The position numbers were made by a program, and so were the translations under genes. Positions 1 through 9,896 of a stretch of DNA of 64,000 nt are shown here, in pieces. The DNA is from Paenibacillus sp. SY21-1 (lineage in GTDB: Bacteria; Bacillota; Bacilli; Paenibacillales; Paenibacillaceae), in contig NZ_STGF01000013.1 of assembly GCF_005222705.1 (NCBI RefSeq), forward strand, positions 124,001 to 188,000, in the 5' to 3' direction. A model generated the notes under the pieces. The model was not told where the DNA came from. It saw only the letters and a list, made by a program, of their open reading frames with translations, and searched no databases. The first letter of the stretch is position 1. Each line of letters begins with the position of its first letter.

Positions 1-3000
1 CTCACGGCGATTGCATAGACGGACTCGCCAAACCGGTATTGCGCAGAATAGCCCGGCCAGCTGTTCGGTATGCACGGGTTGATGTACAGGCTGCTTCCCT
101 GGCGGCGGATGCCCAGAATCCATTCGAGCCCCACTTGATACATCCAGCTGGATGCGCCGGTATACCATGTCCAGCCCGCATGCCCCGGATGAGGCTCGGC
201 TGTGTATACATCCGCGGCCATTGCGTACGGCTCGCCGACATACCGCTTGACCTCCTGCTCGGTGCGGGTATGGTTAATCGGATTAAGCATATGGAACAGC
301 TCATACGCCTTGTCTCCTTGGCCGAGCTGGCTCCATGCCATAATGCTCCAGAGCACGCCGTGCGTATATTGCGCTCCGTTCTCGCGAATGCCCGGCGGAT
401 AACCCTGTATATAGCCGGGGCTCGGCTCGGTTTCGTCGAACGGCGGCGTCAGCAGCCTAACGACGGACAACTCCCGGTCGACGAGCTCGCGGTCGAACGA
501 CTGCATCGCTTGCAGCGCCCGATCCTTGGGCGCGGCTCCGGAAATGACGGACCAGGATTGGGCGATGGCGTCAATCCGGCACTCTCCGTTGTGTATGGAG
601 CCGAGCCAGGTCCCGCTGTCCGTGAATGCGCGACGATACCACTGGCCGTCCCAGCCATGCTCATTCGTCGCAGCGGCAAGCCGCTCCCTCGTCCTGCGGA
701 AATGCTCCGCACGCTCTTCATCTCCCTGCTGTACGCACAGCTTCTCAAAACGCCGCAGCACCTCGCAGAGGAACCAGCCGAGCCAGACGCTTTCGCCGCG
801 GCCCTCGTCGCCGACGAGATTCATGCCGTCGTTCCAGTCGCCAACGCCAATGAGCGGCAAGCCATGCTCGCCGATCCGCGAAAGCGCGCGGTCAATGGCG
901 CGCAGACAATGCTCGTATACCGATGCCTTGGTCTGCGAGCGGACCGTTTCCTCGTAACGCTCATGCTCGCCTTCCTTCAGCGGCGCGCTCGTAATGTAGC
1001 TAACCTGCTCCTCGAGCACCGTCAAGTCGGCGGTTTGCTCTATATATCTTGAGACGGTGTAAGGCAGCCAGAGGAGATCGTCCGAGAACAGCGTACGGAT
1101 GCCGCGTTCCGTCTCGACATGCCACCAATGCTGCACATCGCCTTCCTCGTACTGATGCGCGGCGTGAATAAGAATTTGCGCGCGCGTCGCCTCGGGCATC
1201 GTATGCAGCAGCGCCAGCGAATCCTGCAGCTGATCCCGATAGCCGTACGCGCCGCCGGCTTGATAGAAGGCGGTACGCGCCCACATCCGGCAGGCGAGCG
1301 ACTGGTACAGCAGCCAGCCGCCGAGCATGACGTTCATCTCCGCGGACGGCGTCGTAACAACCGTTTGGAGCAGCGTGCGCTTCCAGAAGGCGCGCACCTC
1401 CTCCAGCGCTTCATCGCAGGCGTCGGACGTTCGATACCGCTGCGATAGAGCGATCGCCTCTTGCTCGGACGCCGCGCAGCCTAGAAGAATAATAACGGTG
1501 CGCTCCTCTCCCGGAGCAAGCGCAAGCTTTCGCTGTATGGCCCCGCAGGAAGCAAAGCAAGCTCCCGTCCGGCCTGACAGCTTCTCGCGCTTCAGCGCAG
1601 CAGGCTCCTCGGCCGATCCACCTCTGCCGATAAACTCCTCCTGATCGCCGGTCCAGCTGAGCCCCCGTTCATCATCTTCCTGGGCCGCGTACATGCCGAG
1701 AAACGCGGTCGCCTCCCGAAACGTTTCCTGATACCGGTTGCTTGCGGTCATCAGCTCCGCCTCATCGTTCCAATCCGTCACGATGTATGATGCATTCGCA
1801 TGACGCATGACGCCGATTACCCACTCTGCGTAATAGGTTACGGAAACGTTTCGGCTTTCCTCCGAACGGTTGGCGAGTTGGATGCGCACAATTTTAACAG
1901 GCTCCTCCAACGGTACGAACATGGTCAGCTGATGGCTGATGCCGCTGCGCTCATGCTCGAATCTGGAATAGCCGAAGCCGTGAGCCACCTCGTACACGAT
2001 CTCCTCCTGCTCCCCAGACGGCGCAAGCCCCCAGCTGATGCCGGTTTCCTCGTCGCGGACAAATCCGATCTCCCCCGGCGGATCGAGCACCGGATCATTC
2101 GACCACGGCGTCAGCTTGCATTCCCGGCTGTTGCGCCACCACGTATAACCTCGCCCAAGCTCTGACACGATTGCGCCAAACCGTTTATTCGCCATTACAT
2201 TAATCCAAGGGGCAGGCAAATGGCGATTGCCGCGAAGCAAAAGCCTGTACTCCGATCCATCCTCTGTAAAGCCGCCCCAGCCGTTGTAGAACAGCAGCTG
2301 ATGCATGTGCGGTGACGCTGCGGCGGCGTGCATTGTTTCCTTGCGGCCCGCTTCGTTCGGCTTTAAAGGCAGCTCCTTGGGCAGCGTCAGCGCCCGCTCG
2401 CTTTTCGGCAGACGAAGCTGGGCTGCCAGGCTCGCGCCGCCCGCCTTAAGCCGGACTCTCGCTGCCGCCTGCAGCAGGTTCAGCGACTCCCCGGCAAGCT
2501 GGTTGCCAGCGATGACGTGAACGCCCGCGGAGCCTGCCCCGAAACGGTCGACCCCATGCTCCACCGCCCGCTGCAGCGACTCCTGCAAATGCTGCTGGTA
2601 GCCGCCTGCAGACTCATTAAGAATGACCAGGTCAAAAGCCAGTCCCAGCCTTCTAATATATTCATGACCTGTCAGCAAGCCGAGAATGAACGGCAAATGA
2701 CTGCGGTCGCCAATTTGCACAAGCACGATCGGCCGATCGCCCGATATCCCGAACGCCCATAACGACGACTGGCCCGCTCCGTTCGCCGCAATGCTGCGGG
2801 CGCGCTCCTCGCGCAGCGGCGGCGTGTAGAGCACCTGGCCCGCAAGCTGCTGGTACGCATTCGCTTCGCGCTGTCCGAGCTGCAGATGGCGCAGCTCGAT
2901 CCGGCTCCGGTTCCAAGCAAGCTGGAACGTACGCTCCACCGTATGCGCAGCCGCGAAATAAGCGGTCGTCTCCACCGCTTCTTCCCTTGCCGCTCCGACA

Positions 3001-6000
3001 GACGTGATAGCGAACAGCTGAACCGTGTCGCCGGGAGCCAGCTTGACGCGTCTTCGCATCACAAAAGCCGGATCGGCTACCGAGCCTGTTTGCCCGTGCA
3101 GCCGGGTCGACAGGCCGTGCGGCGCCGCAAGCGTGCTGCCGCGCCCGATAAAGGCTGCGCGGTCTGTCTCGAATTCCGGCGGTCCAAGCGTCTGACCCTC
3201 CACATAGAGCTGATGCGCGGCCCAAAGCGTGCGATCCTTCGCTTCGCGGGGACGCCTGCCCGCAACCAGACAGCCCGTATCCTGATCATATTGCGTGCGG
3301 ATGAACAGCTTGCTGAACGCCGGGTGGGCGTCATCCGCAATCGAGCTGGCAAGCGCAAGCTCCACGAAGGTTGTAACCTCGATTACCCGCTCCTCCGCTC
3401 CCCTGTTCGTCAGCCTGATTCTTCTTACCTCGGCATTGCGCTCCGGCGATACGCATACCTCCATCGCAGTCGCTATGCCCGCTTCAACCCGGCTGAATAC
3501 CGCATGATCCAGATGAAATTCGACGTTCTGCTCCTCCGGCTCCGTCCGGCACGGCTGATAGGAAGGCGCCCACACCTGACCGGAGCCGATATCGCGCAGG
3601 TAGACATAACTGCCCCAGCCATCCTTGACCGGGTCCTCGCGCCAGCGCGACACGGATAAGCCCTCGAAGCGCGTAAAGCCGCTGCCGCTGTTCGTAAGCA
3701 CGCTGGTCAGCCTGCCGTTGGACAACACGCACACCTCCGGAAGCCGGGTATGCGGATCCGTCCAGCTTCGCGGCTCGCCGAACTCCTGCGTCGTCCGCTC
3801 GCTTTGCTGATGATTCCGCCGCAGCGCCGGGTGTCTAAGCCATTTCGGATTGGCCGGATTTCGCTCCTGAAGCAGCAGCTCGGCAGCCTGCATTTGCTTA
3901 TTGTCATGGAAGCGATCGACCATGGTGCGCGGCAGCAGCAGGTTGGAAAGCGTAAGCATGCTCATTCCTTGATGATGGGCCATGAAGCTGCGGATAACGG
4001 CATGCCGCCGGCCGGCCGGCATTCTTTTGCGCGTGAAATCAATCGCTTCGTAGTAGCCGTATTCGCCTCGTCCGCCAAGCCGCTCCATCTCCCGCAAAGC
4101 TTCCAGACTTCTGCGCCCGGCAAAAGGAAGCGCCATAATGGTCGCATACGGCGCAAGCACAAGATCGTCCTCCAGTCCGCGCTGAAAGCCTAGTCCAGGC
4201 ACGCCAAACGCCCGGTACTGGTAATTCAAGCGGTAATCGAAGGCGTAATAACCGGATTCGGATATGCCGAAAGGGACTCCGCGCTGCTTCGCATAGGCAA
4301 TCTGGCGGTCGACAACGGCCCGGTAGGTGCTGTCCCACAGCGTATGGCGATAGTTCCGCATAAATAGCCACGGCATTAAATATTCAAACATCGTTCCCGA
4401 CCAGGACAGCAGCGCCGTGCGTTTGTCCGGCTTAACCAGCGTGCGGCCCAGCGCATTCCAATGGGAAACGGAAATTTGCCCCAGCGCAATGGCGACATAG
4501 CTGGCCTGCCTAGCCTCGGACGCCATTAAATCGTAGAGCACCGTCTCCCGCTGCTGCTGAGTCACCTGGTAGCCGAGAGCAAACAGCTTGGCCGTATGGT
4601 CATACAGAGGACGAAAGTCCGTAGCTGAGACCAGCGCATCGATTCGCTCCAGCAAGCTGCGCCCTCGCGAGCTCCAGCCTCTGTGCTCGTCAGGCCGGCC
4701 TGCCGCCTTCCCTTTGCCTTCAGGTCGCGCGACTCCGCCATTCACCCGCTCGGCGGAATGACCGGCTTCCCTTAATCCGCCGGCGAGTTCTGCCGCAAAC
4801 GCCGCCTCATAGCGGGATTTTTTGCGTTGGCCGCGGTCCATCGGCTCGGCGTAGCCCGATTGCTGATCGGGCGCCTGAAGCCATTCGGCCAGCCCCTCGC
4901 GCGCGGCGATAAGGCAGGCGGCCAAATTGCCCGAATCGACGGTGGAGACGTAGACCGGCTGCAGCGGAGCCAGCGTCTGGGTGTCGTACCAGTTATACAA
5001 ATGGCCCTCCCACTTTTCCAGCCGCTCCACCGTCGCAACGGTTCGTTCCAGCCGCTCCACCATGCCTTTCGTATCGATAAACCCAAAATCTCTGGCCGCG
5101 ACCACGCAAGACAAATAAAGCCCGATATTGGTCGGCGAGGTCCGGTGCGCAATGCCGTTGTCCGGCTCGAACTGCACATTGTCCGGCGGCAAAAACTGGT
5201 CGTCCTCCGTTACGTAACGCTCGTAAAAATGCCAGATTTCGCGAGAAAGCCGCTGTAGCTCCTCCCTTTCTTCTGACGTAAAGGCGTCCTCGGTCTTGTA
5301 TGGCGAACGATCCAGCAAGCCGATTGTCCATGGCGCGAAAAACCACACCAGCGCAATGATGACGGCCGCAGCCTGCAACGGAGCGTATTCGCCAAGCAAG
5401 CCTGCCGCCAGAACGGCAAGGCTGAGCGCATAGCCGCCGTAAAGCCCCAGTATTTTGCGCGAGCTTTGCCGTCCCGCCTCCCGCTCCACCTCCGCTTGGC
5501 TCGTCCATTCCAGCAGCTGACGTTTGGAAACAAGCAACCGGTACAGCGATTTCGTTATCGCGTGCAGCAGCACGGCCGTTTGATACGGTAGCGTCAGAAA
5601 TGCGATGCCCACCTGTCCAAGCACAATCAACGCGCTTCTCGGATGCTTGAGCGTATAGGGAATAGCCAGCAGCTGCCGCCAGAGGGGCAGCAGCAGCGTG
5701 GCCGCCGCCAGCGCCAGCCAGCGCAAAGATACGCCCGATTGCCCGGACAGGCCGGGAAGCCATGCAGCGGCTACAACAACAGCAACAAGCGACGGCGCAA
5801 GCAAGCTTCTTCTTAAATTGTCGATGATTTGCCAGCGTGTCAGCCGGGTCAAATCGACCGGCAGCAGCTCGCCGCGGCGATTGCGCGCGCGCGGGAGCAG
5901 CCACAGCAGCAGCTGCCAGTCGCCGCGCACCCAGCGATGTAGACGCCGTTGATGCGCCACATAGGTCGCCGGATGATCGTCAATCAGCTCAATGTCGGAG

Positions 6001-8249
6001 AGCAGGCCGGCGCGCAGGACACCCCCTTCCAGCAAATCGTGGCTGAGTACCCGGTTATCGGGGATACGCTCGCACAAAATGCGATGGAAGACGTCAATAT
6101 CGAAGATGCCCTTGCCCGTAAAAATACCGACGCCCAGCGCATCCTGATACGGATCGGAAACGGCAAATGCGTAGGGATCGACGCCAGGCTCGGAGGCCCA
6201 GAGCGATGCCAGTCTGGAGCGCTGAACGCTCGCCAGACTCATTCCGATCCGCGGCTGAAGCACCCCGTAGCCTTCCTCCACTCTCGTCCCGGCAGCATTC
6301 AGCCTTGGCCGGTTGTAGGGAAGGTGTATCGCGCCGATCATCCGATGAGCGCTTTCAAGCGGGAGCTGGGTATCCGCATCCAGCGTAATGATGTAGTTCA
6401 GCCTGCTCCACGCATTGCGGTCGCTTGCCAGATCGGAAAAGCTGGTATCGGCGCGCCCCTTCAGCAGCTCGACGAATTCGACAAGCTTGCCGCGCTTGCG
6501 TTCCCAACCCATCCATGTCCCTTCGGCGTCATTTCTTTTTCTGCCCCTGTGGAACCAATGAAAAACGTTTCCGGGGTATTGCTTATTAAGCCGGTTGATC
6601 TCCCTTTTCGCCGCCCGTACAACCTCCTCGTCCTCGGGCATCCGCTCCTCATGCCCGTCCTTATAGTCGCTTAGCACCGCAAACTGCAGCCGTTTGTCCC
6701 GATTCGCCAAGTAATGCAGCTCCAGTCGATCCATCGACGGCTTTACTTCATCCGGACCTGACCAGATGACCGGTATGACAACGATCGTTCCGGCATCCTC
6801 GGGTATTCCCCCCGAAAAATCATAACGCAGCAGCCGGTTCGGCCGCCGGGTCCGCTCAATGAACCAGTGCAGCGCCGCCACCGCCCATTCGCTCGCCGGG
6901 AGTGCAAGCAGCAGCAGCGTTGCAGCAGTCCCTGTACCGGTAAGCGGCCAGCCGACCCACCATGCAAACAGGAGCATGAATACCGCGAAACCGGCTGCCA
7001 GCATTTGAAAATAGGTGCCCGACGCCCGGCGTAGCAGCCCTACCTCCGGAAGGGAAGCCGTTTTGCCGCACATCTTGAGCGCTTGACGCAGCTGCGCCAT
7101 CCCGTCCGCCTCCAAGACATAAAAGGCGACAAAGGCTTCGCGCGGCGGAAGCGTTCGCTTTGCAAGCTGTGCCGAAACGTCGGGCGACGCGTAATCCCCG
7201 CTCTTCTCTACCTGGCGGAGGGACGCGATGGGCGCCTTGCCAAGCCCGTACGCCTTGTCCGCCAGAGCGACGGCTTGCGATGCGACCAGCTTCTCGGGCA
7301 CTTTAAGCCTTCCCGCCAGCTGCGCTATACGAAGACGCAGCAAATCTCTGCTGCTTGCGTCCAGTCGCACATAATCCCCGGTCTGCTCCTTGGACAGCGT
7401 TCGCTCGATCATACTGATCTGCTCGAATAGCCCCGGCCAAGCCCAGCGGCCAAGCAATCGGAGACTTCCAATCAGATTTCCTGTCGTGACCTGATAGTCG
7501 GCCTGAAGGCGGTATTCGTAGGACATAATGGCGTCTATGCTCTCCGGTCCGTTCTCCAGCTTGCAGACAAGCCATTCCCCAATGTTGGCCGTTTCTTCCG
7601 CATGCTCGCGCAAATGCTGCACGAGATGAACGATCATCGCTCCGGACAACGGCAGCTCCTGACCGGCTTCCTCCAGCGCCTGCTTGAGCTTGTCTGGCGT
7701 CAGCTCGGAAACGCGCATGCCCGCCAAAAGCTTCTCTACCTTCTCGCAAACGCCCCTCCGCTCCCTCACCGTTTCCATAATCTCCGACAATCTCATAACG
7801 ATCGCTATTCGCAGCATGACAGGAAGCGACTGCGCTTCCGCATTTGTCAGCACGGAAACATCCTGATAGGCCTGCATGTACGTTCGGAACGAATCCTCGC
7901 CTAGCTGCCCATCCACATGCTGCAGGTAATCGTTGCAAAGGGCATACGCTCTAAGCTGTCCCTCCTTGCTTATATAGGGCAGCCGCTTGACGACTGAACG
8001 GGGCAGCTCCTCCTTCAGGTTAAGCACTTCGCCTTCAATAAATTCGGCGTTATCGAGCAGCCATTCCTCCGCCGGCTGGACGCAAGTCCCGCGCCGGCCG
8101 TACAGCTCCTCCGCAAACTGGCGCAAGCCCTCCACTTTGTTCAACAGTTCCTTCGATAGACGACGATTCGCTGTCCGTTTCATGAACGGATCTTGCGTAA
8201 GCGCCAGCTGACGCGCCTTTTCCTTCAGTTGCTCATTATGTAAAAGCAT
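1..8249 (-). CDS. Cyclic beta-1,2-glucan synthase (NdvB/ChvB-like), C-terminus outside the window
   Basis: The frame stays open from an ATG at 8249 to the left edge, about 2749 codons, so only a short C-terminus is missing (family proteins are about 2800-2900 residues). The start has GGAGG at 8256-8260. Domains in order: a divergent N-terminal region; a membrane-embedded GT84 glycosyltransferase with LDADTQ near residue 620 and the acceptor motif HRWVRGDWQ near 770, flanked by hydrophobic segments; a glycoamylase-like middle domain (LYNWYDT), the region assigned cyclisation (GH189) in a thermophilic Firmicute homologue, as I recall; and a GH94 phosphorylase-like domain with the general-acid motif GDWNDGMN near residue 2470. 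It would polymerise UDP-glucose at the membrane and trim and cyclise the chain. It is transcribed divergently from the ATPase/nuclease pair. Product identity is strong; the exact linkage is inferred from the family. Confidence 0.93.
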   Translation of the reverse strand, partial: MLLHNEQLKEKARQLALTQDPFMKRTANRRLSKELLNKVEGLRQFAEELYGRRGTCVQPAEEWLLDNAEFIEGEVLNLKEELPRSVVKRLPYISKEGQLRAYALCNDYLQHVDGQLGEDSFRTYMQAYQDVSVLTNAEAQSLPVMLRIAIVMRLSEIMETVRERRGVCEKVEKLLAGMRVSELTPDKLKQALEEAGQELPLSGAMIVHLVQHLREHAEETANIGEWLVCKLENGPESIDAIMSYEYRLQADYQVTTGNLIGSLRLLGRWAWPGLFEQISMIERTLSKEQTGDYVRLDASSRDLLRLRIAQLAGRLKVPEKLVASQAVALADKAYGLGKAPIASLRQVEKSGDYASPDVSAQLAKRTLPPREAFVAFYVLEADGMAQLRQALKMCGKTASLPEVGLLRRASGTYFQMLAAGFAVFMLLFAWWVGWPLTGTGTAATLLLLALPASEWAVAALHWFIERTRRPNRLLRYDFSGGIPEDAGTIVVIPVIWSGPDEVKPSMDRLELHYLANRDKRLQFAVLSDYKDGHEERMPEDEEVVRAAKREINRLNKQYPGNVFHWFHRGRKRNDAEGTWMGWERKRGKLVEFVELLKGRADTSFSDLASDRNAWSRLNYIITLDADTQLPLESAHRMIGAIHLPYNRPRLNAAGTRVEEGYGVLQPRIGMSLASVQRSRLASLWASEPGVDPYAFAVSDPYQDALGVGIFTGKGIFDIDVFHRILCERIPDNRVLSHDLLEGGVLRAGLLSDIELIDDHPATYVAHQRRLHRWVRGDWQLLLWLLPRARNRRGELLPVDLTRLTRWQIIDNLRRSLLAPSLVAVVVAAAWLPGLSGQSGVSLRWLALAAATLLLPLWRQLLAIPYTLKHPRSALIVLGQVGIAFLTLPYQTAVLLHAITKSLYRLLVSKRQLLEWTSQAEVEREAGRQSSRKILGLYGGYALSLAVLAAGLLGEYAPLQAAAVIIALVWFFAPWTIGLLDRSPYKTEDAFTSEEREELQRLSREIWHFYERYVTEDDQFLPPDNVQFEPDNGIAHRTSPTNIGLYLSCVVAARDFGFIDTKGMVERLERTVATVERLEKWEGHLYNWYDTQTLAPLQPVYVSTVDSGNLAACLIAAREGLAEWLQAPDQQSGYAEPMDRGQRKKSRYEAAFAAELAGGLREAGHSAERVNGGVARPEGKGKAAGRPDEHRGWSSRGRSLLERIDALVSATDFRPLYDHTAKLFALGYQVTQQQRETVLYDLMASEARQASYVAIALGQISVSHWNALGRTLVKPDKRTALLSWSGTMFEYLMPWLFMRNYRHTLWDSTYRAVVDRQIAYAKQRGVPFGISESGYYAFDYRLNYQYRAFGVPGLGFQRGLEDDLVLAPYATIMALPFAGRRSLEALREMERLGGRGEYGYYEAIDFTRKRMPAGRRHAVIRSFMAHHQGMSMLTLSNLLLPRTMVDRFHDNKQMQAAELLLQERNPANPKWLRHPALRRNHQQSERTTQEFGEPRSWTDPHTRLPEVCVLSNGRLTSVLTNSGSGFTRFEGLSVSRWREDPVKDGWGSYVYLRDIGSGQVWAPSYQPCRTEPEEQNVEFHLDHAVFSRVEAGIATAMEVCVSPERNAEVRRIRLTNRGAEERVIEVTTFVELALASSIADDAHPAFSKLFIRTQYDQDTGCLVAGRRPREAKDRTLWAAHQLYVEGQTLGPPEFETDRAAFIGRGSTLAAPHGLSTRLHGQTGSVADPAFVMRRRVKLAPGDTVQLFAITSVGAAREEAVETTAYFAAAHTVERTFQLAWNRSRIELRHLQLGQREANAYQQLAGQVLYTPPLREERARSIAANGAGQSSLWAFGISGDRPIVLVQIGDRSHLPFILGLLTGHEYIRRLGLAFDLVILNESAGGYQQHLQESLQRAVEHGVDRFGAGSAGVHVIAGNQLAGESLNLLQAAARVRLKAGGASLAAQLRLPKSERALTLPKELPLKPNEAGRKETMHAAAASPHMHQLLFYNGWGGFTEDGSEYRLLLRGNRHLPAPWINVMANKRFGAIVSELGRGYTWWRNSRECKLTPWSNDPVLDPPGEIGFVRDEETGISWGLAPSGEQEEIVYEVAHGFGYSRFEHERSGISHQLTMFVPLEEPVKIVRIQLANRSEESRNVSVTYYAEWVIGVMRHANASYIVTDWNDEAELMTASNRYQETFREATAFLGMYAAQEDDERGLSWTGDQEEFIGRGGSAEEPAALKREKLSGRTGACFASCGAIQRKLALAPGEERTVIILLGCAASEQEAIALSQRYRTSDACDEALEEVRAFWKRTLLQTVVTTPSAEMNVMLGGWLLYQSLACRMWARTAFYQAGGAYGYRDQLQDSLALLHTMPEATRAQILIHAAHQYEEGDVQHWWHVETERGIRTLFSDDLLWLPYTVSRYIEQTADLTVLEEQVSYITSAPLKEGEHERYEETVRSQTKASVYEHCLRAIDRALSRIGEHGLPLIGVGDWNDGMNLVGDEGRGESVWLGWFLCEVLRRFEKLCVQQGDEERAEHFRRTRERLAAATNEHGWDGQWYRRAFTDSGTWLGSIHNGECRIDAIAQSWSVISGAAPKDRALQAMQSFDRELVDRELSVVRLLTPPFDETEPSPGYIQGYPPGIRENGAQYTHGVLWSIMAWSQLGQGDKAYELFHMLNPINHTRTEQEVKRYVGEPYAMAADVYTAEPHPGHAGWTWYTGASSWMYQVGLEWILGIRRQGSSLYINPCIPNSWPGYSAQYRFGESVYAIAV

Positions 8250-8490
8250 CAATTTCCTCCAAATGGGCCAAGTTGTCATAATTCCACCCTTCAGTATGCC
8301 CGCTTGGATCATATTTATGAGTTCGTCCTGCAACTCTGGCGACGGTTAAGAAAATCGTATACACTTACAGAGCAAGCTTGTCGCTGATTTTACGCCTTAT
8401 GGGAAGTTTACAGAAAATAGGTAGTAAGTGCTTGTTATTTGAGAGCGTTTTTCCTCTAAGCTGTTTCCGTGTGTATGCGCAATAAGAAAT

Positions 8491-8516
8491 AATGGTTATG
8501 ATGAATTCATACCATT
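8491..8516 (+). promoter_or_regulatory. Imperfect inverted repeat directly upstream of the ATPase ribosome binding site
   Basis: AATGGTTATG (8491-8500) faces CATACCATT (8508-8516) across ATGAATT, with one unpaired base. The Shine-Dalgarno sequence AAGGAGGG starts two bases later at 8518. It could be a protein operator or an RNA hairpin controlling translation; the sequence cannot say which. A weak promoter candidate (TTGTTA at 8432, TCTAAG at 8455, 17-base spacer) lies upstream. Confidence 0.4.
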
Positions 8517-8531
8517 CAAGGAGGGACTGCA

Positions 8532-9896
8532 TTGATAATCAATCATTTGGGCCCGTTAAATGCTGGAGAAATACAGTTAAAGCCATTAACGATTCTTACA
8601 GGCGCCAACAATCAAGGAAAAACTTATTTTTCTTATTTTTTGTACGGCATTTTAAAAAACTCCCAGTCCTTGTTAAGGGGACTGATAGATGATAACGAGT
8701 TTGAAGAATTGCGCGCGAATAATAAACTTTTTTTTAGAAAATCAAATTTTATAGTCAAGCTGACCAACACGATTTCCAACAACATACATAAACGCAAAGA
8801 TGCCATTCTGGAGGAAGCCTTCCATCAGAAACCTGGTACTTTTAAGGATACAGAGGTACATATCTCTAATGAGGAATTCCATGAGCTTTTGAGATTTGTA
8901 GACATTCACAGCAATACTGTCCACGCTTCCGGCACAAGCATCCTGCTGGAGTCGACGGCCGATGGTATTACATTAATGATTGCTAACAAAGATACTCAAG
9001 CGAAGCTGCAGGCGGACGAATTGAGGATTATTATTGAATTTACACTTTATAGCTCAATTGATTTGAATATTAATACCTTTTATTTTCCTGCCGAGAGAAT
9101 CGGAATCAATGTATTTCGCAGACAATTAAATAAAAACAAAATAGATATGTTCGACAACATGAGCAAGCGATTGCACTTGGACAATATCGCAAATAACGAT
9201 AGTGTATCCAACGAGTTGCTCCAGCTTAAAAGTCAAATAAGCAGCGCCTATCCAGAGCCTATTGAAGACTATTTGAATTACATCAACGGGATAACTGAAT
9301 ATAAAATTAACGATACGGACAACCCGCTAGCGTCCTATATTCGACAACATCTAATAAAAGGCAGATTTGACGTTGACCCCAACACAGGAGAGAGCTTTTA
9401 CAGGTCACAATCTAATGAAAAAATATACGAGGAAAATAAGCTACCACTGCATGTCACCTCGTCCTCCATTAAATCCATATACGGATTGGATTATTTTTTT
9501 GAAACAATCGATTACAAGAAACAGAATGTGTTGATTATCGACGAACCGGAAATGAATCTTCATCCCACCAATCAACTCGCATTCGCCAAGCTGCTGGACA
9601 TGATCGTAGAAAGCGGCATTCAGACTGTTATCTCTACGCACAGCGATTTCTTGGTCAGAAAAATTCAAAATATGATGCTGCACAATAAAATTTATAACCG
9701 TGAGCAAGGACTAACCCCGGCGAATGTGGGCGTATATAATTTTGAGAATGGCTCAGTGAGAGAAATCGACTTGCTCGATGACAATGAAGCTTTTAACAAT
9801 TTCAACGATACAGTAAATGAAATTGAAGAGGAATATTTGGATTTGTTGGAGCAGCTTGCATTAAAAACTTCATCAGAGGGTGCAGATGATCATTGA
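8532..9896 (+). CDS. AAA-family ATPase (OLD/RecF-like, no TOPRIM), candidate defence protein
   Basis: A 454-residue ATPase. Walker A is GANNQGKT at residues 24-31; an SSIK signature-like segment precedes Walker B VLIIDEPEMNLHP at about 333-345; STHSD near 368 carries the usual switch histidine. This is the layout of SMC/RecF-like AAA15/AAA21 ATPases found in OLD, Septu and PARIS defence systems. No C-terminal TOPRIM nuclease is present; the protein ends soon after the ATPase core in an acidic tail. The start is TTG at 8532, chosen because AAGGAGGG (8518-8525) lies six bases away. Base composition is visibly more AT-rich than the neighbours and the orientation is opposite to both flanking genes, which suggests acquisition. 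It overlaps the next gene by 11 bases, so the two are probably translationally coupled. Confidence 0.85.
   Translation: MIINHLGPLNAGEIQLKPLTILTGANNQGKTYFSYFLYGILKNSQSLLRGLIDDNEFEELRANNKLFFRKSNFIVKLTNTISNNIHKRKDAILEEAFHQKPGTFKDTEVHISNEEFHELLRFVDIHSNTVHASGTSILLESTADGITLMIANKDTQAKLQADELRIIIEFTLYSSIDLNINTFYFPAERIGINVFRRQLNKNKIDMFDNMSKRLHLDNIANNDSVSNELLQLKSQISSAYPEPIEDYLNYINGITEYKINDTDNPLASYIRQHLIKGRFDVDPNTGESFYRSQSNEKIYEENKLPLHVTSSSIKSIYGLDYFFETIDYKKQNVLIIDEPEMNLHPTNQLAFAKLLDMIVESGIQTVISTHSDFLVRKIQNMMLHNKIYNREQGLTPANVGVYNFENGSVREIDLLDDNEAFNNFNDTVNEIEEEYLDLLEQLALKTSSEGADDH

Noticed and set aside
1..8249. Possible frameshifted or decayed region, as many short overlapping reading frames occur on both strands.
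   Set aside because: One minus-strand frame is open throughout and encodes a recognisable cyclic glucan synthase; it has no stop because the gene leaves the window.
9880..9885. GTG at 9880 as the start of the nuclease gene.
   Set aside because: The AGAGGG at 9875-9880 would overlap it; ATG 9886 is correctly spaced.
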